Counted from the first letter of the stretch, positions 55,681-64,000 are shown. The stretch: DNA of 64,000 nt from Marinobacter profundi (GCF_002744715.1 NZ_KZ319367.1:427785-491784); one strand, 5' to 3'. The notes: a model not told the origin generated them from the sequence alone. Numbers and translations: made by a program.

Positions 55681-56589
55681 TCACTTCAATCCCAGCGCAT
55701 CCTTGAGCGCTGCTTCAAGGTTGGTATAACTGAATTCGAAACCTGCTGCACCGAGCCGAGCCGGATAAGCCCGCTGGCCGGTGAGCAGTAATCGTGACAT
55801 TTCCCCGAGCATAAGCTTCAACGCAGCGGCAGGAACCGCAGCGAGGGTGGGGCGCTTCAAAACACCCCCAAGGCAGCGGGTAAACGCACCGTTGGTTACC
55901 GGAGAGGGGCTGACCACGTTGTAGGGGCCACTGGCTCCTTGCTGTTCCAGCATCCAGACCAGTGCCATTACTACATCGGTGCGGTGGACCCAGGGCATAT
56001 ACTGGTCGCCCCGCCCCAGTCGCCCTCCCAGGCCAAGCCGGAACGGCGGCACCATGCGCTTGAGAAACCCGCCATCCGGCCCAACCACGACGCCGGTCCT
56101 GGACAGGCATACCCGCACGCCATCCACGCCCAGTTGCTGGGCTGCCTGCTCCCAGTCCCGGCATAGCTGGTGGGTAAACTCGTCGTGGGGCGGGGTTTCT
56201 TCGCTTACCTCTGTGGTGCCCTGGTCTCCGTAGTAACCTACCGCAGAACCGGAGACCAGCACCGCCGGCAGGGTGGTCCAGGTTCTGGCAATGTTCACCA
56301 GCTGATTGGTCAGTGCAATCCGGCTGTCTCTGAGTTTCTGCTTGCGGGCGGCACTCCAGCGTTTGTCGGCAATGCCCTCGCCAGCGAGGTTGATGATGCC
56401 GTGAAAACCTTCGTGGTTGCGCAAGGCTTCCAGGGATGACACGGGCTCCACCTCGCCGCACCGCGCCCGGACGTCGGCTGCAGGGCGGCGGCTCAGCACG
56501 GTAAGCTGGTAACCGCGAGCGATAAGAGCCTGGCATAGCGGTTGGCCGATGAAGCCGGTTCCGCCGGTGAGCAGTATCCTGTCAGCCAT
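55681..56589 (-). CDS. yfcH: TIGR01777 family NAD(P)-dependent epimerase-like protein (YfcH)
   Basis: Three hundred and two residues. Rossmann motif GGTGFIGQPL begins the protein and GIINLAGEGIADKRWSAARKQKLRDSRI is diagnostic of the YfcH/SulA-like group. VSGSAVGYYGD and PYNVVSPSPVTN follow, and a helical DUF1731 domain ends it. Substrate is unknown. It starts 3 bp after the sirohydrochlorin-chelatase-like gene, so the two are co-transcribed. Confidence 0.92.
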   Translation of the reverse strand: MADRILLTGGTGFIGQPLCQALIARGYQLTVLSRRPAADVRARCGEVEPVSSLEALRNHEGFHGIINLAGEGIADKRWSAARKQKLRDSRIALTNQLVNIARTWTTLPAVLVSGSAVGYYGDQGTTEVSEETPPHDEFTHQLCRDWEQAAQQLGVDGVRVCLSRTGVVVGPDGGFLKRMVPPFRLGLGGRLGRGDQYMPWVHRTDVVMALVWMLEQQGASGPYNVVSPSPVTNGAFTRCLGGVLKRPTLAAVPAAALKLMLGEMSRLLLTGQRAYPARLGAAGFEFSYTNLEAALKDALGLK

Positions 56590-56592
56590 GAT

Positions 56593-56973
56593 TCAGTTCC
56601 TCCCTGTGGTGGTCAGAGTATGTTCCACAACCTCACAGATGGCACGGCCGAGCAGCGGGCTTTCGCCCACCGGCGGCGTAAGGTGGATAGAAACTCCAAG
56701 CTCCTGCTCCAGGGCGCGGATCATCTCGGGAATGTCTTTGCGCAGGTGGCGTCCTGCTGCCAGAAACAGCGGAACTACTGAAAATTCCTCGATGCCACGA
56801 CGCTGGCCGTTCCTGACCACCTCCTGCAACGACGGCTCGCAGAGCTCCATGTAGGCAATGGAGGCCCCTTCAACCGACGCCAGGGTGGGCGCGGCCAGGT
56901 TTTCAAAGGTTTGGCGCCAGCGCGGGTCACTGCTGCCATGGGCCAGAAGAATTACTGCGGGTTTGCGGGGCAT
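56593..56973 (-). CDS. CbiX/SirB-type sirohydrochlorin chelatase-like protein
   Basis: One hundred and twenty-six residues, single-domain CbiX size. LLAHGSSDPRW near the N-terminus carries the metal-site His, and VVPLFLAAGRHLRKDIP supplies the second His and a Lys/Arg pair. Such chelatases insert Co or Fe/Ni into sirohydrochlorin for cobalamin or siroheme. The organism uses a B12-dependent reductase, so a cobalt role is possible, but no other cobalamin gene is nearby. It precedes yfcH by 3 bp. Confidence 0.88.
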   Translation of the reverse strand: MPRKPAVILLAHGSSDPRWRQTFENLAAPTLASVEGASIAYMELCEPSLQEVVRNGQRRGIEEFSVVPLFLAAGRHLRKDIPEMIRALEQELGVSIHLTPPVGESPLLGRAICEVVEHTLTTTGRN

Positions 56974-57075
56974 GGAAGCTCTCCGTGATAATCAGTCCAT
57001 AATAGATCTTCGTAAAGTCTAACAGGCGGTATCGCTGAGCGGTGCCGAATGCTGAAACGAAAACGGGATATGGTT

Positions 57076-57678
57076 ATGTTCGGATGGAAAGAGCTTCTGG
57101 ATTTCTGGTTCGGCGAACTTGATGACGCAGGCCTGCCCGATGCGTTCCATCGTAACCGCTGGTTTTGCAGTAACCGGGCCTTTGATCAGGAAATCCGCCG
57201 GCGTTTTCTTTCTCTGGTACTGCTGGCATCGGAAGATGCCCTGGAGCACTGGCGCAAGGACGCTGGCGGATGCCTTGCGGAGATTCTGTTGCTGGACCAG
57301 TTTACCCGCAACATTTATCGCGGCGGAGCCCTCGCTTTTGAGAGCGACTCCAAAGCCCGTAATCTTTGCCGGCGCGCGATGGATAAAGGGCAGGATGTGC
57401 AGTTACCGGCAGTCCAGCGCGGCTTTCTTTACATGCCATTGCAGCATTCCGAGCGTTTGGAAGACCAGCGCCTGTCGGTGGAGTGTTATGAGCAGCTCGC
57501 CGCGAGCGAATCCGGCATCCTCGGTGATTTTCTGGGGAGCTTTCTCCAGTCCGCCCGGGACCACCACGACATCATTGTGCGTTTTGGCCGCTTTCCACAC
57601 CGCAACGCCGCGCTGAAGCGACAATCTACCGCTGCGGAAGACGAATACCTGAAAACCGGGCGCCGATTCGGCCAGTAG
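57076..57678 (+). CDS. DUF924 family protein
   Basis: Two hundred residues from the ATG at 57076, which has GGGA eight bases upstream; starts at 57049 and 57070 are also possible. The family pattern is clear: LLDFWFGELDDAGLPDAFHRNRWF, then LLLDQFTRNIYRGGALAFESD, then FLYMPLQHSE. DUF924 proteins are all-helical with conserved Trp/Arg/Asp/His residues, and their function is not established. It stands alone, divergent from the CbiX-like gene. Confidence 0.85.
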   Translation: MFGWKELLDFWFGELDDAGLPDAFHRNRWFCSNRAFDQEIRRRFLSLVLLASEDALEHWRKDAGGCLAEILLLDQFTRNIYRGGALAFESDSKARNLCRRAMDKGQDVQLPAVQRGFLYMPLQHSERLEDQRLSVECYEQLAASESGILGDFLGSFLQSARDHHDIIVRFGRFPHRNAALKRQSTAAEDEYLKTGRRFGQ

Positions 57679-57782
57679 AAAGCCGGTTTTTGCCTAACCC
57701 GTCAAGGTTTAACGGGCAGTTGGCGGTCATAATATCGTGATTCGCGACAGGCAATTACCAGCTTACAGAGGGATGAATCGCC

Positions 57783-58547
57783 ATGATGTATGGAGACGGA
57801 CGGGGCAGTTCCGCAGTGGATGAGTTGCCGGAATCCCGCTCGCTGCAGGAGTCCATCGGCTACAGCGGCCGCAAGACAGTGCGTGCGAAAAGCGAACTTC
57901 GGCGCCGGCAGATTCTGGAAGCCACCCTGCGCATCGCCGCCAAGGAGGGTATCCGGGGAATCAAGCATCGTACCGTAGCCCACGAGGCTGGCGTGCCCCT
58001 GGCATCAACCACCTACTATTTCCGAGACATCAACGAACTCATCACCGATGCCTTCATGCTGTTCGCTGAAACAGCGCAGCGTAACCTGGAGCAATTTTAC
58101 GACACCGTGAACCTGGTGCTGGATAGTACGCCATCCGCCACGCTCGCCTGGGGTGGTCCAGGCCGGCATGCACTCGCCCGCAGGCTGACCGCGATAGCAA
58201 GCGCGCATATTGCCGACCAGTTTACCAACCGGAGGAACCAGGTCCTTGCCGAACAGGTGTTTCTGATGGAGGCGCTGCGGGATGACCAGTTGGCAGCGCT
58301 GGCCCAGTGTTATCGCGATGCCTGGATTGCGGGGCTGGCCGGATTACTCAGTCGGGTAGGCTCCCGGGCGCCGCGACAGGACGCCGCTTTGCTGGTCAGT
58401 GCCGTGCTGGGGATGGGCTATGACGGTCTCCTGTACGGTGACGAGCTGCCCCAGCGGCAAGTGACGGAAGTGATAAGGCGGATGGTAAGTCTTATCATTG
58501 GCGTCACCGAAACAGACGATTGCAAAGAAAATTGCCCATTATTGTAA
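57783..58547 (+). CDS. TetR family transcriptional regulator
   Basis: Two hundred and fifty-four residues. An unusually long N-terminal stretch (about 35 residues, low similarity) precedes the TetR helix-turn-helix (RRRQILEATLRIAAKEGIRGIKHRTVAHEAGVPLASTTYYFRDINEL, residues about 40-85). The remaining helical ligand domain has no diagnostic motif. No divergent partner gene is adjacent, so its target cannot be inferred from position. A start at 57786 is equally possible. Confidence 0.88.
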   Translation: MMYGDGRGSSAVDELPESRSLQESIGYSGRKTVRAKSELRRRQILEATLRIAAKEGIRGIKHRTVAHEAGVPLASTTYYFRDINELITDAFMLFAETAQRNLEQFYDTVNLVLDSTPSATLAWGGPGRHALARRLTAIASAHIADQFTNRRNQVLAEQVFLMEALRDDQLAALAQCYRDAWIAGLAGLLSRVGSRAPRQDAALLVSAVLGMGYDGLLYGDELPQRQVTEVIRRMVSLIIGVTETDDCKENCPLL

Positions 58548-58555
58548 AAAGGGTG

Positions 58556-58584
58556 TTGCGCACGGCAAAAGTGCTCCGTATAAT
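58556..58584 (+). promoter_or_regulatory. Sigma-70 promoter of tRNA-Gly
   Basis: TTGCGC (58556-58561) and a perfect TATAAT (58579-58584) are separated by 17 bases, and the tRNA begins 57 bases further on. Confidence 0.8.
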
Positions 58585-58640
58585 CCGCATCCGTTGTCAC
58601 CAAGAGCGCTTTTAACAGCCTCTTATAGCAGGCAATATCA

Positions 58641-58716
58641 GCGGGAATAGCTCAGTTGGTAGAGCACAACCTTGCCAAGGTTGGGGTCGCGAGTTCGAAT
58701 CTCGTTTCCCGCTCCA
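58641..58716 (+). tRNA. tRNA-Gly (anticodon GCC)
   Basis: Seventy-six nucleotides including encoded CCA. Acceptor GCGGGAA/TTCCCGC, D-arm GCTCAGTTGGTAGAGC, anticodon stem CAACC/GGTTG with loop TTGCCAA (anticodon GCC), T-arm GCGAGTTCGAATCTCG-type. A terminator follows at once. Confidence 0.97.
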
Positions 58717-58723
58717 GATTCTG

Positions 58724-58754
58724 AAAACCCGGCCCTTAGCGGCCGGGTTTTTTG
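58724..58754 (+). terminator. Intrinsic terminator of tRNA-Gly
   Basis: AAAACCCGGCC pairs with GGCCGGGTTTT across six bases and continues into TTT, just after the tRNA. Confidence 0.92.
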
Positions 58755-58938
58755 TTTTCACGCTGCCGGCGTCCGGGGACAGACGTCAGGTCTGTCCCCT
58801 TTGTCTGCACTGCGGCTCTTCAGAACAAACACCCCCCGTTCTCGGTTATACTCTCTGCCCACCAGACCGATGGTTGTGCCGGTCGCCTCATTGGCGCGGT
58901 CGCACACTGATATTTGCTGTTGTCGGAGAGAGCCAGTC

Positions 58939-59733
58939 ATGAAAGTCCAATCGTTGTTCATCTATCCGGTCAAGTCGTTGGCGGGCATCCGGGTCCAGGC
59001 TTTTGAAATGGATGATTTCGGGGCTGCGCAGGACCGACGCTGGATGATCGTGGACGCAGAGCGCAATTTTGTCTCTCAGCGGACCCACCCTGAGCTGGCC
59101 CGGATCCACACCCGGATCGAAAACGGTACGGTGTTCATCGATATCCCCGGTGAGGGTTCTTTCTACCTGGAGCCGGGTGATGAAGAGGTCAGGGTGCTGG
59201 TCTGGCGGGACTGGGTGAAGGCCTTGTACGGCAAGCCGGCTCCGTCTGCCGCGCTGAGTCGTTACCTTGGCCAGCCTCTGCACTTCGTCTATATGCCGGA
59301 CGACACTTTCCGCCGGGTGGATGCCAGCCGGGTCAGCGATTACCGTCGGGTCAGCTTTGCCGACGGCTTTCCTTTTCTGGTGGTCAACCTGGCTTCCCTT
59401 GAAGAACTGAACGGCAGGCTGGAGGAGCCAGTGGATATCCGCCGCTTCCGCCCCAATATCGTTGTGGAGGGCGCCGAACCATGGGTTGAGGACCACTGGC
59501 ACAATCTGGTGATCGGGAGCACCCGCTTCGAACTGGTGAAGCCCTGTTCCCGCTGTATCATGACCACCGTTGATCCGGATACCGGTGTCCAGGCGCCCAA
59601 TCTGCAGCCACTGCGCACCCTGGGCAAATATCGCCGCACCCCGGACGGGGTGATCTTCGGCATGAACGCCATTCACGAAGCACCGGGCACAATCCGTGTT
59701 GGTGATTCAGTAACCCTTTCTGAAACGGAGTAA
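58939..59733 (+). CDS. MOSC domain protein (YcbX-like, N-terminal beta-barrel)
   Basis: Two hundred and sixty-four residues from the ATG at 58939, preceded by GGAGAG. The MOSC N-terminal barrel (VQSLFIYPVKSLAGIRVQAFEMD) is followed by a MOSC domain with the molybdenum-ligand Cys in KPCSRCIMTTVDPDTG near residue 205. E. coli YcbX and YiiM of this family reduce N-hydroxylated bases. The E. coli protein has a C-terminal ferredoxin domain; this one stops before it. A longer upstream frame is not like the family. Confidence 0.9.
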   Translation: MKVQSLFIYPVKSLAGIRVQAFEMDDFGAAQDRRWMIVDAERNFVSQRTHPELARIHTRIENGTVFIDIPGEGSFYLEPGDEEVRVLVWRDWVKALYGKPAPSAALSRYLGQPLHFVYMPDDTFRRVDASRVSDYRRVSFADGFPFLVVNLASLEELNGRLEEPVDIRRFRPNIVVEGAEPWVEDHWHNLVIGSTRFELVKPCSRCIMTTVDPDTGVQAPNLQPLRTLGKYRRTPDGVIFGMNAIHEAPGTIRVGDSVTLSETE

Positions 59734-59737
59734 CAAG

Positions 59738-61657
59738 GTGCCACTTCTGACCCTTGACGGTGTATCCCTGGCCTTTGGCATGCACCCCCTGCTGGATAAC
59801 GCCTCACTGAATATCGAATCCGGCGAGCGGGTGTGTCTGCTCGGGCGCAACGGTGAAGGCAAGTCCACGCTGCTGAAGATCGTGGCCGATGAGGTGACGC
59901 CGGACGGCGGTGTTGTCCGTCTGGAGGAAGGGGCAGTGCTCAGTGTCCTGCCGCAGAACCTGCCCGCCGAAGATACCCGTACTGCCTATGAAGTGGTGGC
60001 GGGCGCGTTTCCGGAAACCGGCGCGCTGCTGGCGGAATTCCATACCTTGTCCCAGGCTGCCGACGAGACCAGCCTGGAGCGGATGATGAAGGTCCAGGAG
60101 CGGCTTGAGGCTCTGGATGGCTGGCGCCTTGACCAGAAAGTCGGTGCAATCCTTGCCCAGTATGGTGTCGACCCCGATCAGCGGCTGAACACCCTGTCCG
60201 GAGGCTGGCAACGTCGGGTCCTGTTGGCCCGGGCACTGGTTGCCGAGCCTGATATCCTGCTGCTGGACGAGCCGACCAACCACCTGGACGTACCCGCCAT
60301 CGCCTGGCTGGAAGAGGCTCTCGGGCAGTTTCGCGGTGCCATTTTGTTTGTCAGCCACGACCGGGCCTTTATCCGCAAGATCGCGACCCGTATTGTCGAG
60401 CTGGACCGGGGCAAGCTGGTGAGCTTCGCCGCCAGCTATGACCGTTATCTGGAGCTCAAGGAAAAGGCACTTGAGGAAGAAGAGCGGCAGAACGCCTTGT
60501 TTGACAAGCGGCTGAAGCAGGAAGAAGCCTGGATCCGCCAGGGAATCAAGGCCCGCCGGACCCGCAATATGGGACGGGTGAGGGCGCTCAAGGCCATGCG
60601 TGAAGAGCACCGGCAACGCCGGGAGCGTGGCGGCACCGCAAGCTTTGCTATCGAAGATGCAGCCCGTTCCGGCAAGCTCGTGGTAGAGGCACTCGAAGCG
60701 GGCTTCTCCTACCCGGATGGACGCAACATTATCCGGGACATGAACCTCGCTGTTTTGCGAGGCGACAAAATTGGTTTGGTGGGTGAAAACGGTACCGGCA
60801 AGACAACCCTGGTGCGGCTGTTACTGGGAGATCTGAAGCCGACCGAGGGGGTAATCCGTCTCGGAACCAACCTGGAGGTGGCGTACTTCGACCAGCTGCG
60901 GGGTGAGCTGGACCTGACCCGCAATGCCCTCGATAACCTGGCGGAGGGGCGCGAATTTATTGAAATCAACGGCCAGAGCAAGCACGTTCTGGGATATTTG
61001 CAGGAGTTCCTGTTCACTCCCGAGCGAGCGCGCTCACCGGTGCGGGTGTTCAGTGGTGGAGAGCGTGCCCGCTTGCTGCTCGCCAAGCTGTTCAGCAAGC
61101 CCGCTAACATCCTGGTGCTGGATGAGCCAACCAACGACCTGGACGTGGAAACCCTGGAGTTGCTGGAAGCCCGGCTGGTGGAGTTTTCCGGCACCGTGAT
61201 AGTGATCAGTCACGATCGCGAGTTTCTCGACAATGTGGTGACCGACACCATCTTCCTCGATGGTTCCGGCCGGGTGCGGGAATACGTGGGTGGCTACAGC
61301 GACTGGCGCCGGCAGGGTGGTCGTTTCCCGGCGGAAACGGCAGCAAGCAAGCCCGCCAAGGCCGAGAAATCCGTGAAAAAAGCGGAACCGTCGGTCGCGG
61401 TGCAGGCAGAAAAGCCCCGGCCAAAGGCCAGTAAGCTGAGTTACAAGCTAAAACTGGAGCTGGAGCAACTGCCCGGGCAGATCGAGCAACTGGAAACCGA
61501 AGTGGCGGGTCTTCAGGAAAAGATATCCGCGCCGGACTTCTATAACGGAGTACCAGGCGAAGTGGCGGCCACCCTCGACGCCCTCTCGCAAAAGGAAATC
61601 GAACTGGAGCAGGTGATCGAGCGCTGGATGGAGCTGGAAGAGCAGGCCGGTCAGTAG
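59738..61657 (+). CDS. uup: ABC-F ATPase Uup
   Basis: Six hundred and thirty-nine residues, starting at GTG, 4 bp after the MOSC gene. Two ABC domains: first Walker A LLGRNGEGKSTLL near residue 35 with LSGGW and DEPTNHLDV; second Walker A LVGENGTGKTTLV near residue 350 with FSGGE and DEPTNDLDV. The Uup linker contains the Arg/Lys-rich KARRTRNMGRVRALKAM. The C-terminal coiled coil (residues about 560-635) marks Uup. It acts at the ribosome and affects transposon excision in E. coli. Confidence 0.96.
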   Translation: MPLLTLDGVSLAFGMHPLLDNASLNIESGERVCLLGRNGEGKSTLLKIVADEVTPDGGVVRLEEGAVLSVLPQNLPAEDTRTAYEVVAGAFPETGALLAEFHTLSQAADETSLERMMKVQERLEALDGWRLDQKVGAILAQYGVDPDQRLNTLSGGWQRRVLLARALVAEPDILLLDEPTNHLDVPAIAWLEEALGQFRGAILFVSHDRAFIRKIATRIVELDRGKLVSFAASYDRYLELKEKALEEEERQNALFDKRLKQEEAWIRQGIKARRTRNMGRVRALKAMREEHRQRRERGGTASFAIEDAARSGKLVVEALEAGFSYPDGRNIIRDMNLAVLRGDKIGLVGENGTGKTTLVRLLLGDLKPTEGVIRLGTNLEVAYFDQLRGELDLTRNALDNLAEGREFIEINGQSKHVLGYLQEFLFTPERARSPVRVFSGGERARLLLAKLFSKPANILVLDEPTNDLDVETLELLEARLVEFSGTVIVISHDREFLDNVVTDTIFLDGSGRVREYVGGYSDWRRQGGRFPAETAASKPAKAEKSVKKAEPSVAVQAEKPRPKASKLSYKLKLELEQLPGQIEQLETEVAGLQEKISAPDFYNGVPGEVAATLDALSQKEIELEQVIERWMELEEQAGQ

Positions 61658-61684
61658 GGGACTACAGACCGGCACCGGTCCCGA

Positions 61685-62116
61685 TCAGTTGATACGGACC
61701 GCGAGTACGTCGCACTCGGAGCCATGCAGGACGCCGTTGGCGGTCGAGCCCAGCAGCAGCTGAATGCCGCGGCGGCCGTGGCTGCCCACAATGACCAGGT
61801 CCACGCCTTGCTCCTTGGCGAGGCGATGAATTTCGGATTCCGGACGGCCCACGGTGACCACCTGGTTCTCCTTGGAGATCCCATACTGGTCGCCATAGGC
61901 CTGAAGCTGTTCGTGAGCAGCCTTGTCGAGCTGATCCTGAAGTTCGCTCAGGTCCATCGGAATATCCCCACCATAGGCATAGCCGACCGGCTCGACAACG
62001 TGCACCAGCATCAGTTCCGCACCATGGGCTTTGCTGACTTCCAGTGCCTTGCCAAGGACTTGCGGGGCCTCCTCGGTCAGGTCAATGGCTACCATAACTT
62101 TGCTGTAAATCGACAT
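61685..62116 (-). CDS. Universal stress protein UspA-type
   Basis: One hundred and forty-three residues in one Usp domain. The nucleotide motif GSHGRRGIQLLLGSTANGVL near residue 111 follows the G-2x-G-9x-G(S/T) pattern, so it is of the ATP-binding kind. MSIYSKVMVAIDLTEEAPQVL begins the fold. AAGGAG lies upstream of the ATG. A perfect palindrome at 62191-62210, about 75-95 bp before the start, may be an operator. Convergent with uup. Confidence 0.93.
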   Translation of the reverse strand: MSIYSKVMVAIDLTEEAPQVLGKALEVSKAHGAELMLVHVVEPVGYAYGGDIPMDLSELQDQLDKAAHEQLQAYGDQYGISKENQVVTVGRPESEIHRLAKEQGVDLVIVGSHGRRGIQLLLGSTANGVLHGSECDVLAVRIN

Positions 62117-62190
62117 CGCAACGCTCCTTCGCGGACTTTGTTTTCAATTCTTGAGGACAGTTTAGCGTAATTTAGGAGGAATCCGGCCAG

Positions 62191-62210
62191 TTGATACTGA
62201 CCGGTATCAA
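62191..62210. promoter_or_regulatory. Perfect 7-bp inverted repeat upstream of the stress protein gene
   Basis: TTGATAC and GTATCAA are exact reverse complements with TGACCG between them. The half sites recall FNR/Anr boxes (TTGAT...ATCAA), but the spacing of six between seven-base arms is unlike the N4 consensus. The motif probably binds a dimeric regulator. Confidence 0.5.
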
Positions 62211-62263
62211 GATTGTAGCCGGATTTCGGGAACCTGCGCTGCAAGGACGACCTGCCGGATGGA

Positions 62264-63079
62264 TCAGGCCTGCGACTGGAGCAGGCTGATCGTGGCAGTC
62301 AGGCCTTCCAGAATGCCGCGGGAATACCGGTCGATTACAAACGAGACGTTGTTCTCGTTGTAGTTGATGTAAGAGGTCCGGATAAACTCCCATTTCGAGC
62401 TGATGTCTTCCAGAAGTGCTTTCAGCTCCCCAGTACTTTTTCCCTTGCGAATCTCTGCCAGCAGGCTGTCCAGGGCTTTGGCCTTAACGTCGAGTGGTTC
62501 ATCGGTGGCGGTGCCCTGGAACGTCTGGGTAACCGAGGAGTTCGAGCGAACCGAATACTTGGCCATCATCTGGGCAAGGGTGACCGCTGCGGAGCGCGCA
62601 GCCTCCACCCGCTTGTCGGGCGTAATCTTGGTGCTCTCGAGCGCCGTTCTGTAGAGTGAACTGGCGTTGTCGTTCATCACCGCGGCCTGCTCAGCCATTT
62701 CCGACATCAGGCGCAGGTCCGGGTAGCCGGTTTGCTTGACGTCGTTGATGTTCTGCCGCATCAGTTCCTTGAACTTGTCGAACTCCACGTTGAGCCCCTC
62801 AACCTGGGCGCTGCTCAGCACGCCCGCGGTGCTGTCTATCAGAGCGCCCATGGTGGAATTGGCCTCGTTGACCGCGCCCACAATTTCGTTAAGGGTTTCA
62901 GTATCACCGGAAGCACTGAACCGGTAATACGCATCCAGCGCCACATAGTTTTTGACGCGAAAATCGTGCAAATGACCCAGGAAGTCCGCGCTCTCGTCAC
63001 CGCGGGCATTAAACGACGCGATAGCGAGCAGGACCAGGGCGGTTATCAGCGAGCGAACTCCGAGCTTGGCGTCTCTCAT
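62264..63079 (-). CDS. Exported protein of unknown function
   Basis: Two hundred and seventy-one residues from the ATG at 63079 (GGAG about 10 bases upstream). Signal peptide MRDAKLGVRSLITALVLLAIASFNARG, mature start DESADFLGHLHDFRVKNYVALDAYYRF. The rest is helical with regular charged heptad-like runs and no Cys, so it is likely a soluble periplasmic protein. I recognise no domain. Upstream neighbours are not co-oriented; the gene stands alone next to fadB (divergent). Confidence 0.7.
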   Translation of the reverse strand: MRDAKLGVRSLITALVLLAIASFNARGDESADFLGHLHDFRVKNYVALDAYYRFSASGDTETLNEIVGAVNEANSTMGALIDSTAGVLSSAQVEGLNVEFDKFKELMRQNINDVKQTGYPDLRLMSEMAEQAAVMNDNASSLYRTALESTKITPDKRVEAARSAAVTLAQMMAKYSVRSNSSVTQTFQGTATDEPLDVKAKALDSLLAEIRKGKSTGELKALLEDISSKWEFIRTSYINYNENNVSFVIDRYSRGILEGLTATISLLQSQA

Positions 63080-63575
63080 GGGATGAGTACTCCGTGGTTG
63101 AGCAATCTTATTATTGTGAGTCCTTGCGGGCTTTTTCCTGGCTGCCTGCGCGGGAACGGCTGTCCGTGGCAGGCACTTTCGACTAAAGTCTGAAATCGAA
63201 GTTAAAGTAACTGACAAAACCAAGCAAGCGCTTTCTTGGCCCCCAGTGTATCTGACTGTAACCAAAATCCGGTATGGGTGACATAGCCTTTTGTCAATTC
63301 CGGGACGACTGGCTCACAGAGCTGAAAAATAATAACGGCGGCTCACCGGCATTGGGAGCGGGTGCCCTGTGCCGGGGAACTTTTGGCGTGCTGTGGCAGA
63401 AACAAATTGACAAACGGACCGTTTTTTTTCATCGTGTGCCCTCACGATTCAAACGACTGTATGAATTTTGGATCGGTTGATCGGGCAGTGACCGAAATTT
63501 CGCTGCATCAGCAGGTACTCCAACGGAACGTAGAGCGCCTGCCTGCAGTAATAAACACAGACTGGAGATCAGTTG
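63080..63575. other. Divergent intergenic region before fadB
   Basis: Nearly 500 bp with no supported gene. It should hold promoters for the exported-protein gene and for fadB. The only patterned sequence I see is TTGACAAACGGACCGTTTT near 63408-63425, described separately. Confidence 0.45.
63408..63425 (+). promoter_or_regulatory. Candidate PsrA-type operator with -35-like TTGACA before fadB
   Basis: CAAAC-N5-GTTTT resembles the PsrA operator (CAAAC-N2-4-GTTTG) and overlaps a TTGACA. PsrA represses fatty-acid oxidation genes in pseudomonads, so this fits fadB. The spacer is one base too long and the last base differs, so support is weak. Confidence 0.3.
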
Positions 63576-64000
63576 ATGATTTACGAAGGTAAAGCCATCA
63601 CGGTTAAAGAGATCGAAGGCGGGATCGCGCAGTTGAACTTCGACTTGCAGGGCGAGTCAGTCAACAAGTTCAATCGTCTCACCATCGAAGAACTGGGCGC
63701 CGCAACTGACGCACTCAAAGCACAGAAGAGCCTGAAGGGCCTGGTGGTCACCAGCTCCAAGGACAGCTTCATTGTTGGTGCCGACATTACCGAATTCACC
63801 GAGATGTTTGCCGGCTCGGAAGAAGACCTGGTAGCCAACAACCTCAAGGCGAACGAGGTATTCAGTGCGGTCGAGGACCTGCCATTCCCTACGGTGACGG
63901 CCATCAATGGCATGGCATTGGGCGGCGGTTTCGAAATGTGCCTGGCCACCGATTACCGTGTGATGGACCCGAAAGCCAAAGTCGGTCTGCCGGAAGTCAA
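63576..64000 (+). CDS. fadB: Fatty acid oxidation complex subunit alpha FadB, 3' end cut by the window
   Basis: The first 141 residues are present: [20 protein letters not shown] opens the family N-terminus. The enoyl-CoA hydratase region follows ([49 protein letters not shown]), with the oxyanion-hole Gly residues. Full FadB is about 715 residues with hydratase, epimerase and 3-hydroxyacyl-CoA dehydrogenase domains. GGAGA precedes the ATG. It probably heads a fadBA operon to the right of the window. Confidence 0.95.
   Translation, partial: MIYEGKAITVKEIEGGIAQLNFDLQGESVNKFNRLTIEELGAATDALKAQKSLKGLVVTSSKDSFIVGADITEFTEMFAGSEEDLVANNLKANEVFSAVEDLPFPTVTAINGMALGGGFEMCLATDYRVMDPKAKVGLPEV

Overview
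The window is ordinary, densely coded chromosome of a free-living gammaproteobacterium. It is GC-rich (about 60% by eye), with short intergenic gaps and three single tRNA genes. Gene order (suhB-like/secDF-yajC-tgt-queA; trmJ-cysE-iscR-iscS; ndk-rlmN-pilW-rodZ-ispG-hisS-yfgM-bamB-der) follows the Pseudomonas/Marinobacter pattern. A split B12-dependent ribonucleotide reductase (nrdJa/nrdJb), a CcoM-like peptide and a MASE2 adenylate cyclase point the same way. I infer a Marinobacter-like organism; no marker gene proves this. Both ends cut a gene: a YnfA-family protein on the left and fadB on the right.

Layout. 1-7.3 kb is a patchwork of small accessory genes: YnfA, YbiI-like zinc finger, two copies of a thioredoxin-like gene on a 465-bp direct repeat, DUF486, RlpA-like, a LysR/VOC/flavin reductase cluster, GFA and CPBP proteins. 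7.3-8.1 kb is a lower-GC patch with one orphan ORF and a large hairpin repeat. 8.1-11.0 kb holds nrdJab. 11.6-24.2 kb holds a secreted protein, an orphan-substrate ABC importer, an acyl-CoA synthetase, a thioesterase, an iron importer lacking its ATPase, two unknown lipoproteins and a degenerate HD-GYP protein. 24.4-29.6 kb holds a YadGH-type exporter, queF, cyaB with a DUF962/Mpo1-like gene, and a nitroreductase. 29.7-35.3 kb is tRNA-Leu, queA-tgt and yajC-secD-secF. 35.4-49.2 kb is the housekeeping block from the suhB-like gene to der. 49.2-55.0 kb holds pta-ackA and a GGDEF/EAL protein. 55.2-64.0 kb holds a CcoM-like peptide, tRNA-Glu, small enzymes, a TetR regulator, tRNA-Gly, MOSC, uup, uspA, an unknown exported protein and fadB.

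Themes. queF, queA and tgt together supply queuosine-tRNA modification; trmJ, rlmN, hisS and the tRNAs add to a translation theme. yajC-secDF, yfgM and bamB serve protein export and outer-membrane assembly. pta-ackA, the acyl-CoA synthetase and fadB cover acetate and fatty-acid metabolism. Three proteins signal through cyclic nucleotides: CyaB, the HD-GYP protein and the GGDEF/EAL protein.

I found no prophage, CRISPR array, transposase or defence island. The most interesting signals are reductive. The isc operon stops after iscS, with iscU, iscA, hscBA and fdx absent, and IscS lacks its IscU-docking tail. The protein at the suhB locus has lost every metal ligand of the inositol monophosphatase family. 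The HD-GYP protein has lost its HD dyad. The thioredoxin-like gene is duplicated together with a broken piece of its neighbour.
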